From positions 1,030,001 to 1,094,000 of the forward strand of contig NZ_CP077717.1 in the NCBI RefSeq assembly GCF_019175345.1: a DNA stretch of 64,000 nt, read 5' to 3'. The notes beneath the pieces are model-generated. The model saw only the letters and a program-made list of their open reading frames with translations, was not told the origin of the DNA and made no database searches. The position numbers and the translations under genes were made by a program. Of the stretch, positions 1 through 8,706 are shown one piece after another (positions within the stretch are counted from its first letter, which is position 1; each line of letters begins with the position of its first letter). This DNA is from Saccharolobus shibatae B12. GTDB lineage: Archaea > Thermoproteota > Thermoprotei_A > Sulfolobales > Sulfolobaceae.

Positions 1-2
1 TT

Positions 3-263
3 GCTTATGAAGATTATAATGGAAGTATAATCGTAGCATATAATGGGTTAATACTGAAAAAGGCTAGCAATAACTCTGTTCGTTATCTCATAGCAGCTAA
101 CTATCCTGGAATTGATAACAGTAAATTCCCTAGTCTTTATAAACTAGCGAAAATTTCCATTTTTGATTCTAATATAAGGGTTCTAGTTTTAGGGGTTTTA
201 CTAACTATTTTGTCATCCCTCATTCTAAAGACTATGGTGAGTCGATATGATAAGGTTAGATAA
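3..263 (+). CDS. 3' end of a membrane-anchored protein (5' truncated by window)
   Basis: The frame is open from the window edge to a TAA at 261-263, giving about 86 residues. The last 25-30 residues contain one hydrophobic helix (from VLVLGVLL on) followed by a short basic tail, so the protein is anchored at its C-terminus. Its stop lies 17 nt inside the next gene, so the two are probably co-transcribed and translationally coupled. The family is not recognised from this fragment. Confidence 0.6.
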   Translation, partial: AYEDYNGSIIVAYNGLILKKASNNSVRYLIAANYPGIDNSKFPSLYKLAKISIFDSNIRVLVLGVLLTILSSLILKTMVSRYDKVR

Positions 264-1716
264 AAATAATTTCATTCCTTGGATTTCTATAGTTGCCTTA
301 TTGCTTGCTTATTCCATAGGGAGTGGTTTATATATAACCATACAACGTGTTACATATTATCCTTTATTTGAATCTAAAATTGTTTCAGTACTTCTCACCA
401 TATTCTCGTCATCATTAATGACTCTTTACAATTACAAGAGATATGTTTTTCTTGTTCCATTATCTCTATTGTCCTTCTTCTCTGTATCGTTTACTCCTCT
501 TATCATCTCTATATTTATTTTACATGAGCTAAGGAAAGTTGATCGAATAGTTAGTATTATATTGCTAATAATAGATGCATCCATGTTATCATGGCTTTTT
601 CTACGTTTACTATTAGGCATTAATACTTACTTTTCTATTCCTCTTATGATTTTAGAGGCGGGAGTTCCTACGGTAATTCCATTTATATGGTTTGCTGGAA
701 TAATATTATCTGCTTATAAAAGAGATTTAAGTAGTAAAAGCCGACTATTGATAAATCCCTTAATTCCATTTATTGTAGTACTACTTATTTCTTTAATCCC
801 TTATCTTCCTTTTATAAATCCTTACAAATTTCCAGAAACTGTTGATTTTAAGTATTATTACTCATGGCTTTTAACACCTACTTTCAGCGGGTGGTTCTTT
901 TACTCCAGGCCTCTCTATTTAATGCTTTTATACGGATTATCATTTATTTTTAGGCCGTATTTAGTAGCATATTATGAATTTGTATTTCTTTCAATCCTTT
1001 ATATATATTCTGCATATAAACTAGCCTCAGCCTTAGACAAGTCTATAGCTTCCCTAGCAGCCTTATTAGCTTCAGTATCTCCTATGTTAATGACCTTTCT
1101 CTATTCTGGTTTGGAAGCAAATTTATTTTCAATTTCACTGATGTTTATCTCAATGTCATATCTTATCAAAAAAGAGAAATTAAGTTTAGCAATACTTTTT
1201 TCTTTACTATCAATGTTCTCTCACATATATGCCTGGGCTCAATTATCTGCTGGTATAACTTTATACTATATTCTTAAATCAATTATACGTAAATCTAGAC
1301 CAGATAACTATGCGCTAATATATTTGTCCTTTTCAATTCCCTTTATAGCCATTGGATTCTTTCTAATTTTAAATGGTGTTTTTCCTGTACCTATGGGATT
1401 ATTAAACTATAATCAACTTATATACCAAATAGCTGTAGTGAGTTGGGGATCGAATAATGCTTCGCTTTACTTTTTGTTATCATCCTTTGGAAACAGGTAT
1501 ATTAAGGAAGGAGTTCTAGATTTTGTGTATTCAATCTCGGTATTTGGTATTATCTTTCTGGCACCAGCGACCAATTTAATTATTGACTTGCCTCTTTTCA
1601 TTCCTGCAGCTTATACCATAAGAAATATTGATAGGCAGAGCGTTTCAGTATTATTACTTCTGAGTTTAATACTATGGGGTATTTATATGAGTATTAACAG
1701 CGTTCCCATGTTATGA
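247..1716 (+). CDS. Polytopic membrane protein, possibly GT-C-type glycosyltransferase
   Basis: A 489-residue protein made almost entirely of hydrophobic segments, about 11-13 predicted membrane helices with short polar loops. A soluble-looking loop around residues 195-225 (DFKYYYSW, then SRPLYLMLLYG) precedes a second helix bundle. That layout is seen in GT-C fold lipid-linked sugar transferases and related archaeal membrane proteins of surface-glycan clusters. No catalytic motif can be fixed by eye, so the enzyme assignment is inference. The gene overlaps both neighbours (17 nt upstream, ATGA downstream), so it sits in an operon. Confidence 0.6.
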   Translation: MIRLDKNNFIPWISIVALLLAYSIGSGLYITIQRVTYYPLFESKIVSVLLTIFSSSLMTLYNYKRYVFLVPLSLLSFFSVSFTPLIISIFILHELRKVDRIVSIILLIIDASMLSWLFLRLLLGINTYFSIPLMILEAGVPTVIPFIWFAGIILSAYKRDLSSKSRLLINPLIPFIVVLLISLIPYLPFINPYKFPETVDFKYYYSWLLTPTFSGWFFYSRPLYLMLLYGLSFIFRPYLVAYYEFVFLSILYIYSAYKLASALDKSIASLAALLASVSPMLMTFLYSGLEANLFSISLMFISMSYLIKKEKLSLAILFSLLSMFSHIYAWAQLSAGITLYYILKSIIRKSRPDNYALIYLSFSIPFIAIGFFLILNGVFPVPMGLLNYNQLIYQIAVVSWGSNNASLYFLLSSFGNRYIKEGVLDFVYSISVFGIIFLAPATNLIIDLPLFIPAAYTIRNIDRQSVSVLLLLSLILWGIYMSINSVPML

Positions 1717-2156
1717 TAGTAAGATTTTTATTTTTCTTAAGAAGAGATTTATTAACAATGAGGGAGATATATCAGTTACTATTAGTTGGTATTATCTCTT
1801 TTTTAGTAATTATAACCGCAGTTTCTAGGCTTTATGTTCTTCTCGTTCCCATTGTTTTGTTTTCAATATACTTGATTATTGAGTCTAGAATACCAGAAAT
1901 AAAAGATTTAAAATCATTTTATAGATACGTGGAAAAAGTCTATGGAAGAGATTTCGCAGCTATTATTAGGAAGAAATATAATATTATCCAAGGTGATTTA
2001 ACATTGGCTTATTTCCCGTCATCAATTAAAGATAATACTGTAGTTATAAGCAATAATCACCTAATCTTGAAACTAAATTCTAAAGTATTAGTATTAAGTA
2101 AATATGAGGGTGTTGATTATTTAATAGAGATGATTAAAGATAATGCATCTAGTTGA
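1713..2156 (+). CDS. Small membrane protein, two N-terminal helices plus soluble tail
   Basis: A 147-residue protein starting in an ATGA overlap with the preceding gene. Two hydrophobic segments (about residues 20-55) are followed by a soluble region of about 90 residues with no recognised motif. Operon position ties it to the polytopic protein upstream. The stop codon at 2154-2156 touches the target duplication of the MITE-like element that follows, so the element sits immediately 3' of the gene and probably supplies the native 3' UTR. Function unknown. Confidence 0.6.
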   Translation: MIVRFLFFLRRDLLTMREIYQLLLVGIISFLVIITAVSRLYVLLVPIVLFSIYLIIESRIPEIKDLKSFYRYVEKVYGRDFAAIIRKKYNIIQGDLTLAYFPSSIKDNTVVISNNHLILKLNSKVLVLSKYEGVDYLIEMIKDNASS

Positions 2157-2334
2157 TGAACATGGGCGATTCACGTCTCCTTTGCGAATTCAGTTTATTT
2201 ATTGAAACGAAATGAATTTAATTGAACACTCTCATATGGACTAGGTAAGGATTCTCGCTTAACAATTTCCTTTTTTTAATCTATTTTTGCTATAATTACA
2301 ATTCGCAATGGAAACCTGAATCTCCCATGAACAT
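2156..2334. mobile_element. MITE-like element, 163 bp with 27-bp TIRs and 8-bp target duplication
   Basis: The direct repeat ATGAACAT occurs at 2156-2163 and 2327-2334. Between them (2164-2326) the ends are inverted repeats matching at 23 of 27 positions: GGGCGATTCACGT... on the left, and GGGAGATTCAGGT... read from the right end inward, both running into TTGCGAATT. There is no ORF inside. Size, TIRs and TSD fit a non-autonomous element mobilised by a DDE transposase. Sulfolobus SM-type MITEs of about this size are known, but no match was searched. Confidence 0.75.
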
Positions 2335-2377
2335 ATTAGTCGTAGTGACGATATAGTTTGGCTAATTATAAACAATA

Positions 2378-2385
2378 CTTAAATA
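2378..2385 (+). promoter_or_regulatory. TATA box of the membrane-bound regulator
   Basis: CTTAAATA-like box. Its centre lies about 28 nt before the ATG at 2410, so the message should be leaderless or nearly so. Confidence 0.5.
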
Positions 2386-2409
2386 GATCTGTCCCCAATA
2401 ACTAATGGG

Positions 2410-3219
2410 ATGTCTTATAATGTGTTCGATATCTTAAGGGAACTAGATTCCATAGTAGATTTCGCTAGGGCTAAATTGCAGTGGGATATTTTATTTTTCA
2501 TAAATTCTAGAGGGCCTTCATCTGTTTCAGAAATAGCAGAAGGTACGAATAACAGCAAAAAGGCAGTAATAGATGCTATAAGGAAACTAATAGAAAAGGA
2601 ACTAATTATTAAGGTTAAGTATGACGTCTATGATTTGTCCGAAAAGGGAAAGCAAGTATTAAATAAACTCAATTACTTTACATCTCATACAGTATCTACC
2701 CAAAATGGTGTTGACGGCGGTAATAATGTATTATCAAATATAGATAATCCTTCACAGAATTATTATTTGTTAGAGCTGATAAAGATGTCTTTGCTTAATA
2801 ACGGTATTTTACCTATTGACAAAGTGAGTAGAGAATTGGGGATATCGAAACAGACAGTCAAGTATTATCTAGAATTATTCATGAGGAAGAAGATTTTTAA
2901 GAAGGTAAATAAGAAGAGCTTATTGGGGAAGAATGTTCAAACTGTTGTATTAACTAATGAGGGTAGAAAAATAGCTTACAAGGTACCAAGTCTAATTAGA
3001 ATAAAGAATAACCTGTTTCTAAGACTATTATTAAAAATGACTTTTAGTATAAGTTATGAATCAGCCTTGATGAAACTTATGGTTTTCTTCGCATTATCGT
3101 CACCCATAATAATATATTACGATGGTGATGTTCCCATTCGTGTGATTGGTATTTTATGGTTATATATGTTGGTTTTCACCTCACTATTGAGTATATTCGC
3201 TTATTTAACAATGAGATAG
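2410..3219 (+). CDS. Membrane-bound regulator with two winged helices and two C-terminal TM segments
   Basis: 269 residues. Residues ~20-85 form a MarR/ArsR-like winged helix (SSVSEIAEGTNNSKKAVIDA recognition region, wing, then LSEKGKQVL). Residues ~120-190 form a second (ISKQTVKYYLELF, then LTNEGRKIAY). Residues ~215-268 hold two hydrophobic helices. A DNA-binding N-terminus tethered to the membrane resembles the archaellum regulators ArnR/ArnR1 of Sulfolobus. Orthology is inference, because those are usually described with one HTH and flank the archaellum operon. The next two genes follow closely and encode an ectodomain and a small membrane protein, possibly its sensing partners. Confidence 0.7.
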   Translation: MSYNVFDILRELDSIVDFARAKLQWDILFFINSRGPSSVSEIAEGTNNSKKAVIDAIRKLIEKELIIKVKYDVYDLSEKGKQVLNKLNYFTSHTVSTQNGVDGGNNVLSNIDNPSQNYYLLELIKMSLLNNGILPIDKVSRELGISKQTVKYYLELFMRKKIFKKVNKKSLLGKNVQTVVLTNEGRKIAYKVPSLIRIKNNLFLRLLLKMTFSISYESALMKLMVFFALSSPIIIYYDGDVPIRVIGILWLYMLVFTSLLSIFAYLTMR

Positions 3220-3232
3220 GTGATGGTTATAT

Positions 3233-3718
3233 ATGGAGTTAGCTAATGTTAGTCTTCTATATTTAATAACTGGAAATTATACTCATTATCTTATGCTGAT
3301 TACTATACTTAATGTGAGCAAAAATTTTGCTATTATAAACATGACTGAGATAAGTCATAACATTACATTATCATATGTCGTAGCCTATCCAATTTTCCTT
3401 CTTTATGTACCAAATGTAACACAACAAAGTACAGTCACTCAGTTTGAGGGAATAAATACCACTATTATAAATATACGCAATTTTACAATTTATGTTGACG
3501 TATACAATGGCATAGTGATACATTACATAGGAGATGGAATTAATGCAACTTTAATTGGAGCGACAATTCCCCTAGGCCCAGGGGTGTATAAATTAATCCC
3601 TTCCTATATACTAAGTCACCAAAGAAATAATAATGTAGAAGAGTACGAGACAATTCTTCTTACGATTGTGCTAGTAGTTTCGTTCTACATCATATTTGAG
3701 AGGGTGAATAAAAAATGA
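3233..3718 (+). CDS. Sequon-rich surface protein with C-terminal membrane anchor
   Basis: 161 residues. The first ~135 contain at least nine N-x-S/T sequons (NVS, NYT, NVS, NMT, NIT, NVT, NTT, NFT, NAT), far above chance. This is expected of an exported, N-glycosylated Sulfolobus ectodomain. A single hydrophobic helix (ILLTIVLVVSFYIIF) and a basic tail close the protein, so the N-terminal domain should face outside. No clear cleavable signal is visible. It starts 13 nt after the membrane-bound regulator and overlaps the next gene by 4 nt. A sensory partner role is inference. Confidence 0.65.
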   Translation: MELANVSLLYLITGNYTHYLMLITILNVSKNFAIINMTEISHNITLSYVVAYPIFLLYVPNVTQQSTVTQFEGINTTIINIRNFTIYVDVYNGIVIHYIGDGINATLIGATIPLGPGVYKLIPSYILSHQRNNNVEEYETILLTIVLVVSFYIIFERVNKK

Positions 3719-3897
3719 AAATATATAATCTCGGAAGGGCTTTAGTTTTGACTGGTATAGTAGAGTTAATACTGGCTTCTCTTTTTTATTCTGATAAGAG
3801 AGTTATTTTGTCAGTATTATTGGGGGATTATTCGTATTTTTGCCTACTTATTGGCGTTATAGTTATAGCCGTACATGGAGCAATAACTAAGAATTAA
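3715..3897 (+). CDS. 60-residue membrane protein
   Basis: Starts in an ATGA overlap with the sequon-rich protein. It holds two hydrophobic segments separated by a short basic loop (YSDKRVI), with a short lysine-containing end. It is likely the third member of the regulator/ectodomain operon. No family recognised. Confidence 0.5.
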   Translation: MKIYNLGRALVLTGIVELILASLFYSDKRVILSVLLGDYSYFCLLIGVIVIAVHGAITKN

Positions 3898-3960
3898 TGT
3901 TTTGAATTATGAAAATTATTTTAATCTCGGTCTCCTCCAAATCTTTTATCTATCATAATT

Positions 3961-4221
3961 CTAAGATCTGTTAAAATTACGAGAAGTATATAGTCTTTTT
4001 CTTAATAGACGCGAAGGGAAAATAATATTTCCCATTACAAAATATAGAAGAACATTCGAATAAGTCTGAATAGTTAATGAATTAAACTTGATAGAACTTG
4101 AAAACAAATAATAAAGGAGAAATGATAAAAACTTTTTCATACTAGCTTCTTCCTTCAGTTTCTCGAGCACGTCGTGAAACTTATTAACCCAATAACTTGT
4201 GTAATCATTTATCGAAACCAA
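3961..4221 (-). pseudogene. Possible N-terminal fragment of a transposase
   Basis: An 86-residue frame with a TTG start preceded by a strong Shine-Dalgarno-like GGAGGAG about 12 nt upstream. The first ~60 residues (MVSINDYTSYWVNKF, then helical, amphipathic sequence) look like the start of a larger DNA-associated protein. The frame then ends abruptly, in a copy of a 21-nt direct repeat that also occurs upstream of the gene. It adjoins an IS630-type remnant, so a truncated insertion-sequence gene is the best guess. The family is not established. Confidence 0.35.
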
Positions 4222-4286
4222 ATAATAGAACTCCTCCTACATTGAATCAAGAGTGTATTCAAGATTATATAGTCTTTTTCATAATA
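3987..4286. repeat. 21-nt direct repeats flanking a truncated ORF
   Basis: TATATAGTCTTTTTCTTAATA at 3987-4007 recurs as TATATAGTCTTTTTCATAATA at 4266-4286 (20 of 21 identical, same orientation, 279 bp apart). The copies bracket the truncated minus-strand ORF. This could be a duplication scar from an insertion or deletion. Confidence 0.5.
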
Positions 4287-4381
4287 CTTGCAAAGGAGTA
4301 AAAGGGTTATTAACTTAGTGGCTGATGTTGGGAATGAATGAGTTAAGGGGTTTAACTGGCTATATTTTGTATTGACAAAAG

Positions 4382-4873
4382 CTATATTCTCTTCGCACTT
4401 ACTAAGAAATGGACTATATCAAGGATCAACACGATAGGACCGGAATTCCTAAGCAAGAGAAGAAATTCGACAAAAACTCTAGAATTAACATTGGAATAGG
4501 TGGAAATGAAACAAGGAACACCGTTAAACAAGGGAATACAAGCTAGAATATTAAGCTTTTTAATAGGATAATCCACGGGAACATCGTACAACCCCAACCT
4601 CCTAGAAGGATCGTGATGAATACCCGACTTGTCCGTGAAAAGCACCTTAATACCCTTCTTAATGACGCCCTTTAGTCTATCCTTCAAATCGGCGTTAAAG
4701 CGTCGCTTCTTGTTGAATATGGTTTTATGTAGGATTTTCAATCTTTTTCTCGCTATTCTACAAGCTGTTACGTAACTTAATTTCACGCGAAACTTCTCCT
4801 CTATGTAAGACTTTGCTTCACATATGGATTTGCCTTGAAGTTCTTGCGGGCTTATTTCCTTTTCGTTGACCTC
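4382..4873 (-). pseudogene. IS630-type transposase remnant
   Basis: One continuous minus-strand frame of about 160 residues with an in-frame stop just before it and no normal start codon. The N-terminal part is a helix-turn-helix-like basic region (SYVTACRIARKRLK, then FNADLKDRLK). Next come VLFTDKSG, corresponding to the first catalytic Asp of IS630/Tc1 DDE enzymes, and LILDIVHF, corresponding to the second. The frame stops right after this, so the third acidic residue and the C-terminal third are missing. IS630 enzymes are about 320-350 residues, so this copy is dead. Family from motif spacing; exact element unknown. Confidence 0.65.
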
Positions 4874-5157
4874 CTACGGTTGCAAAACTTAGGTTTGTTA
4901 GAGACGGAGCATATAGAACCTATTATGAAAAAACTATGTTAGAGAAAATTTGATATGAGTTTACTATTCAATATCGAATAGGATGACTGCATGAGACACC
5001 CTCCAAATTACGATTATAATTAATGAGAGTTAATACATGTTTCAAGTTATAGATTAGCTATATTTAATTATTATTTAATATATCCTTAGGGTCGTATGTT
5101 ATAAGTAATCATAAAGATTTATAACCTATAACTAGTAATATCTATAGGCGATAATTT
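4874..5157. other. Intergenic stretch with promoter of the RHH gene
   Basis: AT-rich DNA between the transposase remnant and the RHH gene. It shows no ORF of note. A TATA-like GATTTATAAC at 5116-5125, 33-42 nt before the GTG at 5158, is the probable promoter. Confidence 0.4.
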
Positions 5158-5379
5158 GTGGAAAAGATAGTAAAAGTTAATGAGACCACTTATATACTAG
5201 AAGATGAACGATCGGTTGTTATAACATTCAAGCTCGAAGAAAATATTTTGAGTATGGTTGATGAAATAGTGAAGAACTTAGGTTATGAGCATAGGAGTGA
5301 TTTCATTAGAGACGCTATAGAGAAATATATAAACTATCTTAAGTCAATTAGTAATAACAGTGAGAAGAATTATCAATGA
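5158..5379 (+). CDS. Ribbon-helix-helix (CopG-type) DNA-binding protein
   Basis: 73 residues from GTG. After a 15-residue N-terminal extension, residues ~20-26 form the beta strand (SVVITFKL). Two helices follow: ENILSMVDEIVKNLGY and RSDFIRDAIEKYINYL, the usual RHH_1/CopG pattern. Such proteins bind DNA as dimers and often autoregulate or act as centromere-binding partners of ParA ATPases. It lies 170 bp upstream of a ParA-like gene on the same strand. A functional partnership is an inference from this position only, since other RHH proteins are abundant in Sulfolobales. Confidence 0.75.
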   Translation: MEKIVKVNETTYILEDERSVVITFKLEENILSMVDEIVKNLGYEHRSDFIRDAIEKYINYLKSISNNSEKNYQ

Positions 5380-5549
5380 ACAAAATTAAGTTTAAGTAAA
5401 CGCAAATTAATTTGCTAAGTTAATTGTAGGGATATAGTTGCATAAAGGAAATTAAAAAGATTTATATGGCTAAGATGTAATTCTGAAAATGTAAGAATCA
5501 TACATAAAATTTTTATTTAGCATTGGAGAAGAGTTATGTGGTTTAGATT

Positions 5550-6278
5550 ATGGAAGCCATCTATGTGCTCGGAGTAAAAGGAGGTATAGGTAAAACAACC
5601 TTTTCCCTTTATTTTGCTAAACGCTTGTCTTTAATGGGTAAAAAAGTTATGTATATTGATCATGATTATTTTTCCTTTGGATCTTTAATATTAGGACATA
5701 ATGATCTTGGACTTCTGGAGGAGATCGAACGCAATTTGCCAATATTTTCAAGAAGTTTAAAAAACATTGATAATCTTTATATCTTAAAACTTTTTTCAGA
5801 TCCTTTAAACGTGAATAAGAATTATTCTTTATTAAGCAATAAGATACCTCAAGTTTTAAATAGTATTCTTAAGAGAGAATTGGATTATATTATTTTAGAT
5901 TCTTCAGTAGGTATACTTCCAGATAATGATATTGTAATAGCATTACTAGAAGAGTTAGAGACAGAGAAAAAAGAAGTGTTCTTAAGTGATATGTTGTCCA
6001 TAAATTCTACTATAAAATACGCTAAATTATGGGAGAATAATATAAAATACAAGGTATTAGCTATAAATATGGTTCCACCAATACCAGAAAGCCTATCTGA
6101 AGCTACAAAAATTGCAAATGAAGTCTATAATAATTATAACGAGTTATTTAATGCTGTTATAGTTGTTGAATTTGACGAGAAGATGTATAACTATAATCCA
6201 ATAATCGCTGAGTACGAAAACGAGAAACTGAACAGTATATTATCATGTATAGTTTATCGATGTAATACTCTCAAATAA
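5550..6278 (+). CDS. ParA/MinD-superfamily ATPase, copy 1
   Basis: 242 residues. A deviant Walker A box KGGIGKTT carries the signature Lys10 and the P-loop Lys15. It is followed by the A' strand YIDHD and a Walker-B-like IILDSS around residue 115. This places it in the ParA/MinD/Soj group of dimerising P-loop ATPases that position DNA or protein cargo. The C-terminal half is divergent and lacks recognisable ParA DNA-contact motifs or a MinD amphipathic tail. It is the first of three unlike ATPases of this kind within 4 kb. Cargo unknown. Confidence 0.75.
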   Translation: MEAIYVLGVKGGIGKTTFSLYFAKRLSLMGKKVMYIDHDYFSFGSLILGHNDLGLLEEIERNLPIFSRSLKNIDNLYILKLFSDPLNVNKNYSLLSNKIPQVLNSILKRELDYIILDSSVGILPDNDIVIALLEELETEKKEVFLSDMLSINSTIKYAKLWENNIKYKVLAINMVPPIPESLSEATKIANEVYNNYNELFNAVIVVEFDEKMYNYNPIIAEYENEKLNSILSCIVYRCNTLK

Positions 6279-6507
6279 ACATGATATTGCCGAGTTATAT
6301 GTAGTAAAGAAGATAATTATTGCGTTTACAGTGAGTATTAAAAAAGGATTGGGTAAAATGGAGCTAAAAGAAAGAAATTTAACTGTTATTTAAACCTTTA
6401 AGTCAAATTACGTTTTAAGAGCGTAATAATTAAAGCTAATTATCGACATCCAAGAAAGCTTACACTAAAAATTTATAGAAAAACCAATACTATTTTTCTA
6501 ATATAGA

Positions 6508-6515
6508 TTTATAAG
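6508..6515 (+). promoter_or_regulatory. TATA box of ParA-like copy 2
   Basis: TTTATAAG, centred about 27 nt upstream of the ATG at 6539. This predicts a leaderless message, so copy 2 has its own promoter rather than being read only from copy 1. Confidence 0.5.
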
Positions 6516-6538
6516 GTTGTTGATGATAATAGAAATTA

Positions 6539-7306
6539 ATGATTAGGATAAATGTGGTTGGCTTTAAAGGTGGTTCTGGGAAATCTACCGTATCGTATTA
6601 TTTAGCCAGACAGCTAAGTGAGTATTACAATGTAGTACTCGTAGATAAGACATATTCTGGAACTATAAGCCGGATATATAATATTAATAATAACATTTTT
6701 TCCTTTCTGAAAGGAAGGAACGAGTTATTTTATGTTAGTAAGAATAACTTTTCAGTTATAAACATGTCTTTTTCAAGCGAGAATGATCTTAATAATTTTG
6801 ATTTTAGCACATTCAAATACTTATATGGTAAATTAATAAAAAATAGTGATATAGTCATTGTAGATCATTCATCTATTCCTCATGACTTCGCAACCGAGAT
6901 AGAGTTAAAGGCATTTATGGAAAATTTTAGAAACTTTGCATATAATACAGTATTAGTTCTTAGTGGAGATGAGATTCCGATAAAAAGATATTTAAACTAT
7001 ACAGCTCTGCTGAATGATTTTGTAAAGAATTACGCTGAGAAAATCTTAGGTATTTCTTTACCAAGGGATGTTAAATTTCTAAAAATTATAGCAGTGATTA
7101 TAAATAAAATCCTCAAAGGTCAAGAAAGTAAGTTAGAGGAATTTATAAGAGGAGACGAGATTCTGCAGAGATCTGCTAGATTTGTTGTTCCCTATTATCT
7201 TTCTCTAACACAAAGACATTTCAAAGATATTGATCCTCCTAAAGAGATAACTGATATCGTCAGATATATATTAGATTTGTTGAGAGAGCCCACCTCGATT
7301 TTATGA
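6539..7306 (+). CDS. ParA/MinD-superfamily ATPase, copy 2
   Basis: 255 residues with the deviant Walker A KGGSGKST (Lys10, Lys15) and a Walker-B-like strand IVIVDHSS near residue 105. The A' region is LVDKTYSG, so the second Asp usual in ParA is replaced. The rest is unlike copy 1, so this is not a recent duplicate. The 3' end overlaps the convergent dehydrogenase gene by 6 nt. Likely a nucleotide-dependent dimer that positions or segregates something; the partner is not evident. Confidence 0.7.
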   Translation: MIRINVVGFKGGSGKSTVSYYLARQLSEYYNVVLVDKTYSGTISRIYNINNNIFSFLKGRNELFYVSKNNFSVINMSFSSENDLNNFDFSTFKYLYGKLIKNSDIVIVDHSSIPHDFATEIELKAFMENFRNFAYNTVLVLSGDEIPIKRYLNYTALLNDFVKNYAEKILGISLPRDVKFLKIIAVIINKILKGQESKLEEFIRGDEILQRSARFVVPYYLSLTQRHFKDIDPPKEITDIVRYILDLLREPTSIL

Positions 7307-8296
7307 TACTTGCAACATTACTCTCCCGTCTCTATTTTCACTCATAATTTCTTTTACCGCCTCTACACCTTCATCTAGTCTATAAGTTTTATGAACCTTT
7401 ACCTTGCAATCCTTACACAGATTTATTAATTCCATTAGTTCCTTCCTAGATCCACCTGTGGTTCCAATTACTTTTATATGCTTTCCGTATAGGGAGCTTA
7501 GATTTACCTTCACTTCACTTCCAGTTAAAGTCCCGAAGAATGCCAATTGACCACCTAAACCTAGAACTTGTAAGCTTTTTTCCCACACAGAAGATCCTAA
7601 GGAGTTTATTACTACATCAGCCATTTTTCCATTGGTTATTTCTTTAACCTTTTGTACTACATTATCATATCCTATTATATAATCTGCACCAAAGTCCTTT
7701 AGCCAGTTCTTTCTTGAAACCGCTATCACTGTTGCTCCGAACTTTTTAGCCAGTTGAACTGCAAAGATACCAGTATTTCCACTTGCACCAAAGATCACTA
7801 CAGTATCATTAGGAGAGACTTCCAATTCTTTTAATGAGTGGTACGAAGTTAGAGCAGCTACAGGTAAACTTGCTGCGAGATCCCAACTCATACTTTCTGG
7901 AATTTTAAAAACATTCTTATCTGGAACCGAAAAGTATTCTGACCAGCCACCGTTAGTTATAACACTCATTATCCCACCGCTTCTACATAACATTTCTCTT
8001 CCAGATAGGCACAAATCACAAGTGCCATCAAATACTCTGTTGTATACTACTACCTTATCTCCTTTAGCTAGTCCTTTTACATGATCCCCTACTTTTTCAA
8101 CTACTCCAGCAACTTCCGCACCGGGGATATGGGGCATTGGGGTAACAGGAATAGCGTTAATTACGAAGTAATCTATAGGGTTTAAACCAGATTTAACTAC
8201 TCTTATCAAAACGTCATGTGGACCTAATTGTGGTTCTTGAACTTCTTTTACCTTGAGATTTTCTAAACCACTCTTGTCGAAAACTAGGGCTTTCAT
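7301..8296 (-). CDS. MDR-family zinc-type alcohol dehydrogenase / quinone reductase-like
   Basis: 331 residues, the normal length for medium-chain dehydrogenases. An N-terminal GroES-like domain (PGAEVAGVVEKVG) is followed by a Rossmann domain with the nucleotide loop FGASGNTGIFA near residue 165. Three cysteines (TCDLCLSGREMLC) recall the structural-zinc lobe. The catalytic-zinc Cys/His pair usually after residue 35 is replaced by LNPIDY, so it may not be a zinc-dependent alcohol dehydrogenase. Quinone reductase or enoyl reductase activity is possible. It faces the ParA-like copy 2 tail to tail. Confidence 0.8.
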   Translation of the reverse strand: MKALVFDKSGLENLKVKEVQEPQLGPHDVLIRVVKSGLNPIDYFVINAIPVTPMPHIPGAEVAGVVEKVGDHVKGLAKGDKVVVYNRVFDGTCDLCLSGREMLCRSGGIMSVITNGGWSEYFSVPDKNVFKIPESMSWDLAASLPVAALTSYHSLKELEVSPNDTVVIFGASGNTGIFAVQLAKKFGATVIAVSRKNWLKDFGADYIIGYDNVVQKVKEITNGKMADVVINSLGSSVWEKSLQVLGLGGQLAFFGTLTGSEVKVNLSSLYGKHIKVIGTTGGSRKELMELINLCKDCKVKVHKTYRLDEGVEAVKEIMSENRDGRVMLQVS

Positions 8297-8346
8297 AAAA
8301 AACTAGTCTTCTCCGCAATATAAATCGGTTTCTTAACTTTGGGTAA

Positions 8347-8706
8347 CTATTGTCTTATCCCTATCTTGGCCTTATTCTTAAAGCTAATATATTCGTACGC
8401 AAGGCTTACGAAAGCTTCATCAGCCTCTTCACCCCTCTTCTTTATTGTGATATACCTTAAGGTCTCCAGTTCTACTGATGTTAAGTTAGTTATGTATAAA
8501 AATATATTCGTGGGCTTATGTAATAAAATGGCTTCAGCTCCTTTAAGTACAAATAGGTGTAATTTTTCTCCATCCTCTTCTTCAACAACTTGTAGATTAA
8601 TTGGAAAATTAGTTACCTTTTTCAACCATAGGTTTTCTAGCATTCTTACCTCTTCATTGTCATATACCTTTTCAATATTTTTAACAAATTTCTCTATCAC
8701 ACTCAT
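8347..8706 (-). CDS. Conserved-looking hypothetical protein
   Basis: About 119 residues when started at the ATG at 8706. The frame is open further upstream, but a TATA box on the minus strand (ATATAAAA near 8730) fits a leaderless start here. The sequence is mixed alpha/beta with acidic and basic patches (SVIEKFVKNIEKVYDNEEV, then KKRGEEADEAF). No family recognised. It is divergent from ParA-like copy 3 with about 87 bp between the starts, so the two may share regulation. Confidence 0.55.
   Translation of the reverse strand: MSVIEKFVKNIEKVYDNEEVRMLENLWLKKVTNFPINLQVVEEEDGEKLHLFVLKGAEAILLHKPTNIFLYITNLTSVELETLRYITIKKRGEEADEAFVSLAYEYISFKNKAKIGIRQ

Noticed and set aside
5158-6278. RHH plus ParA as a chromosomal SegAB-type segregation locus or replication origin
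   Set aside because: The RHH protein is not SegB-like, the order is unusual, and no iterons or origin boxes were seen.
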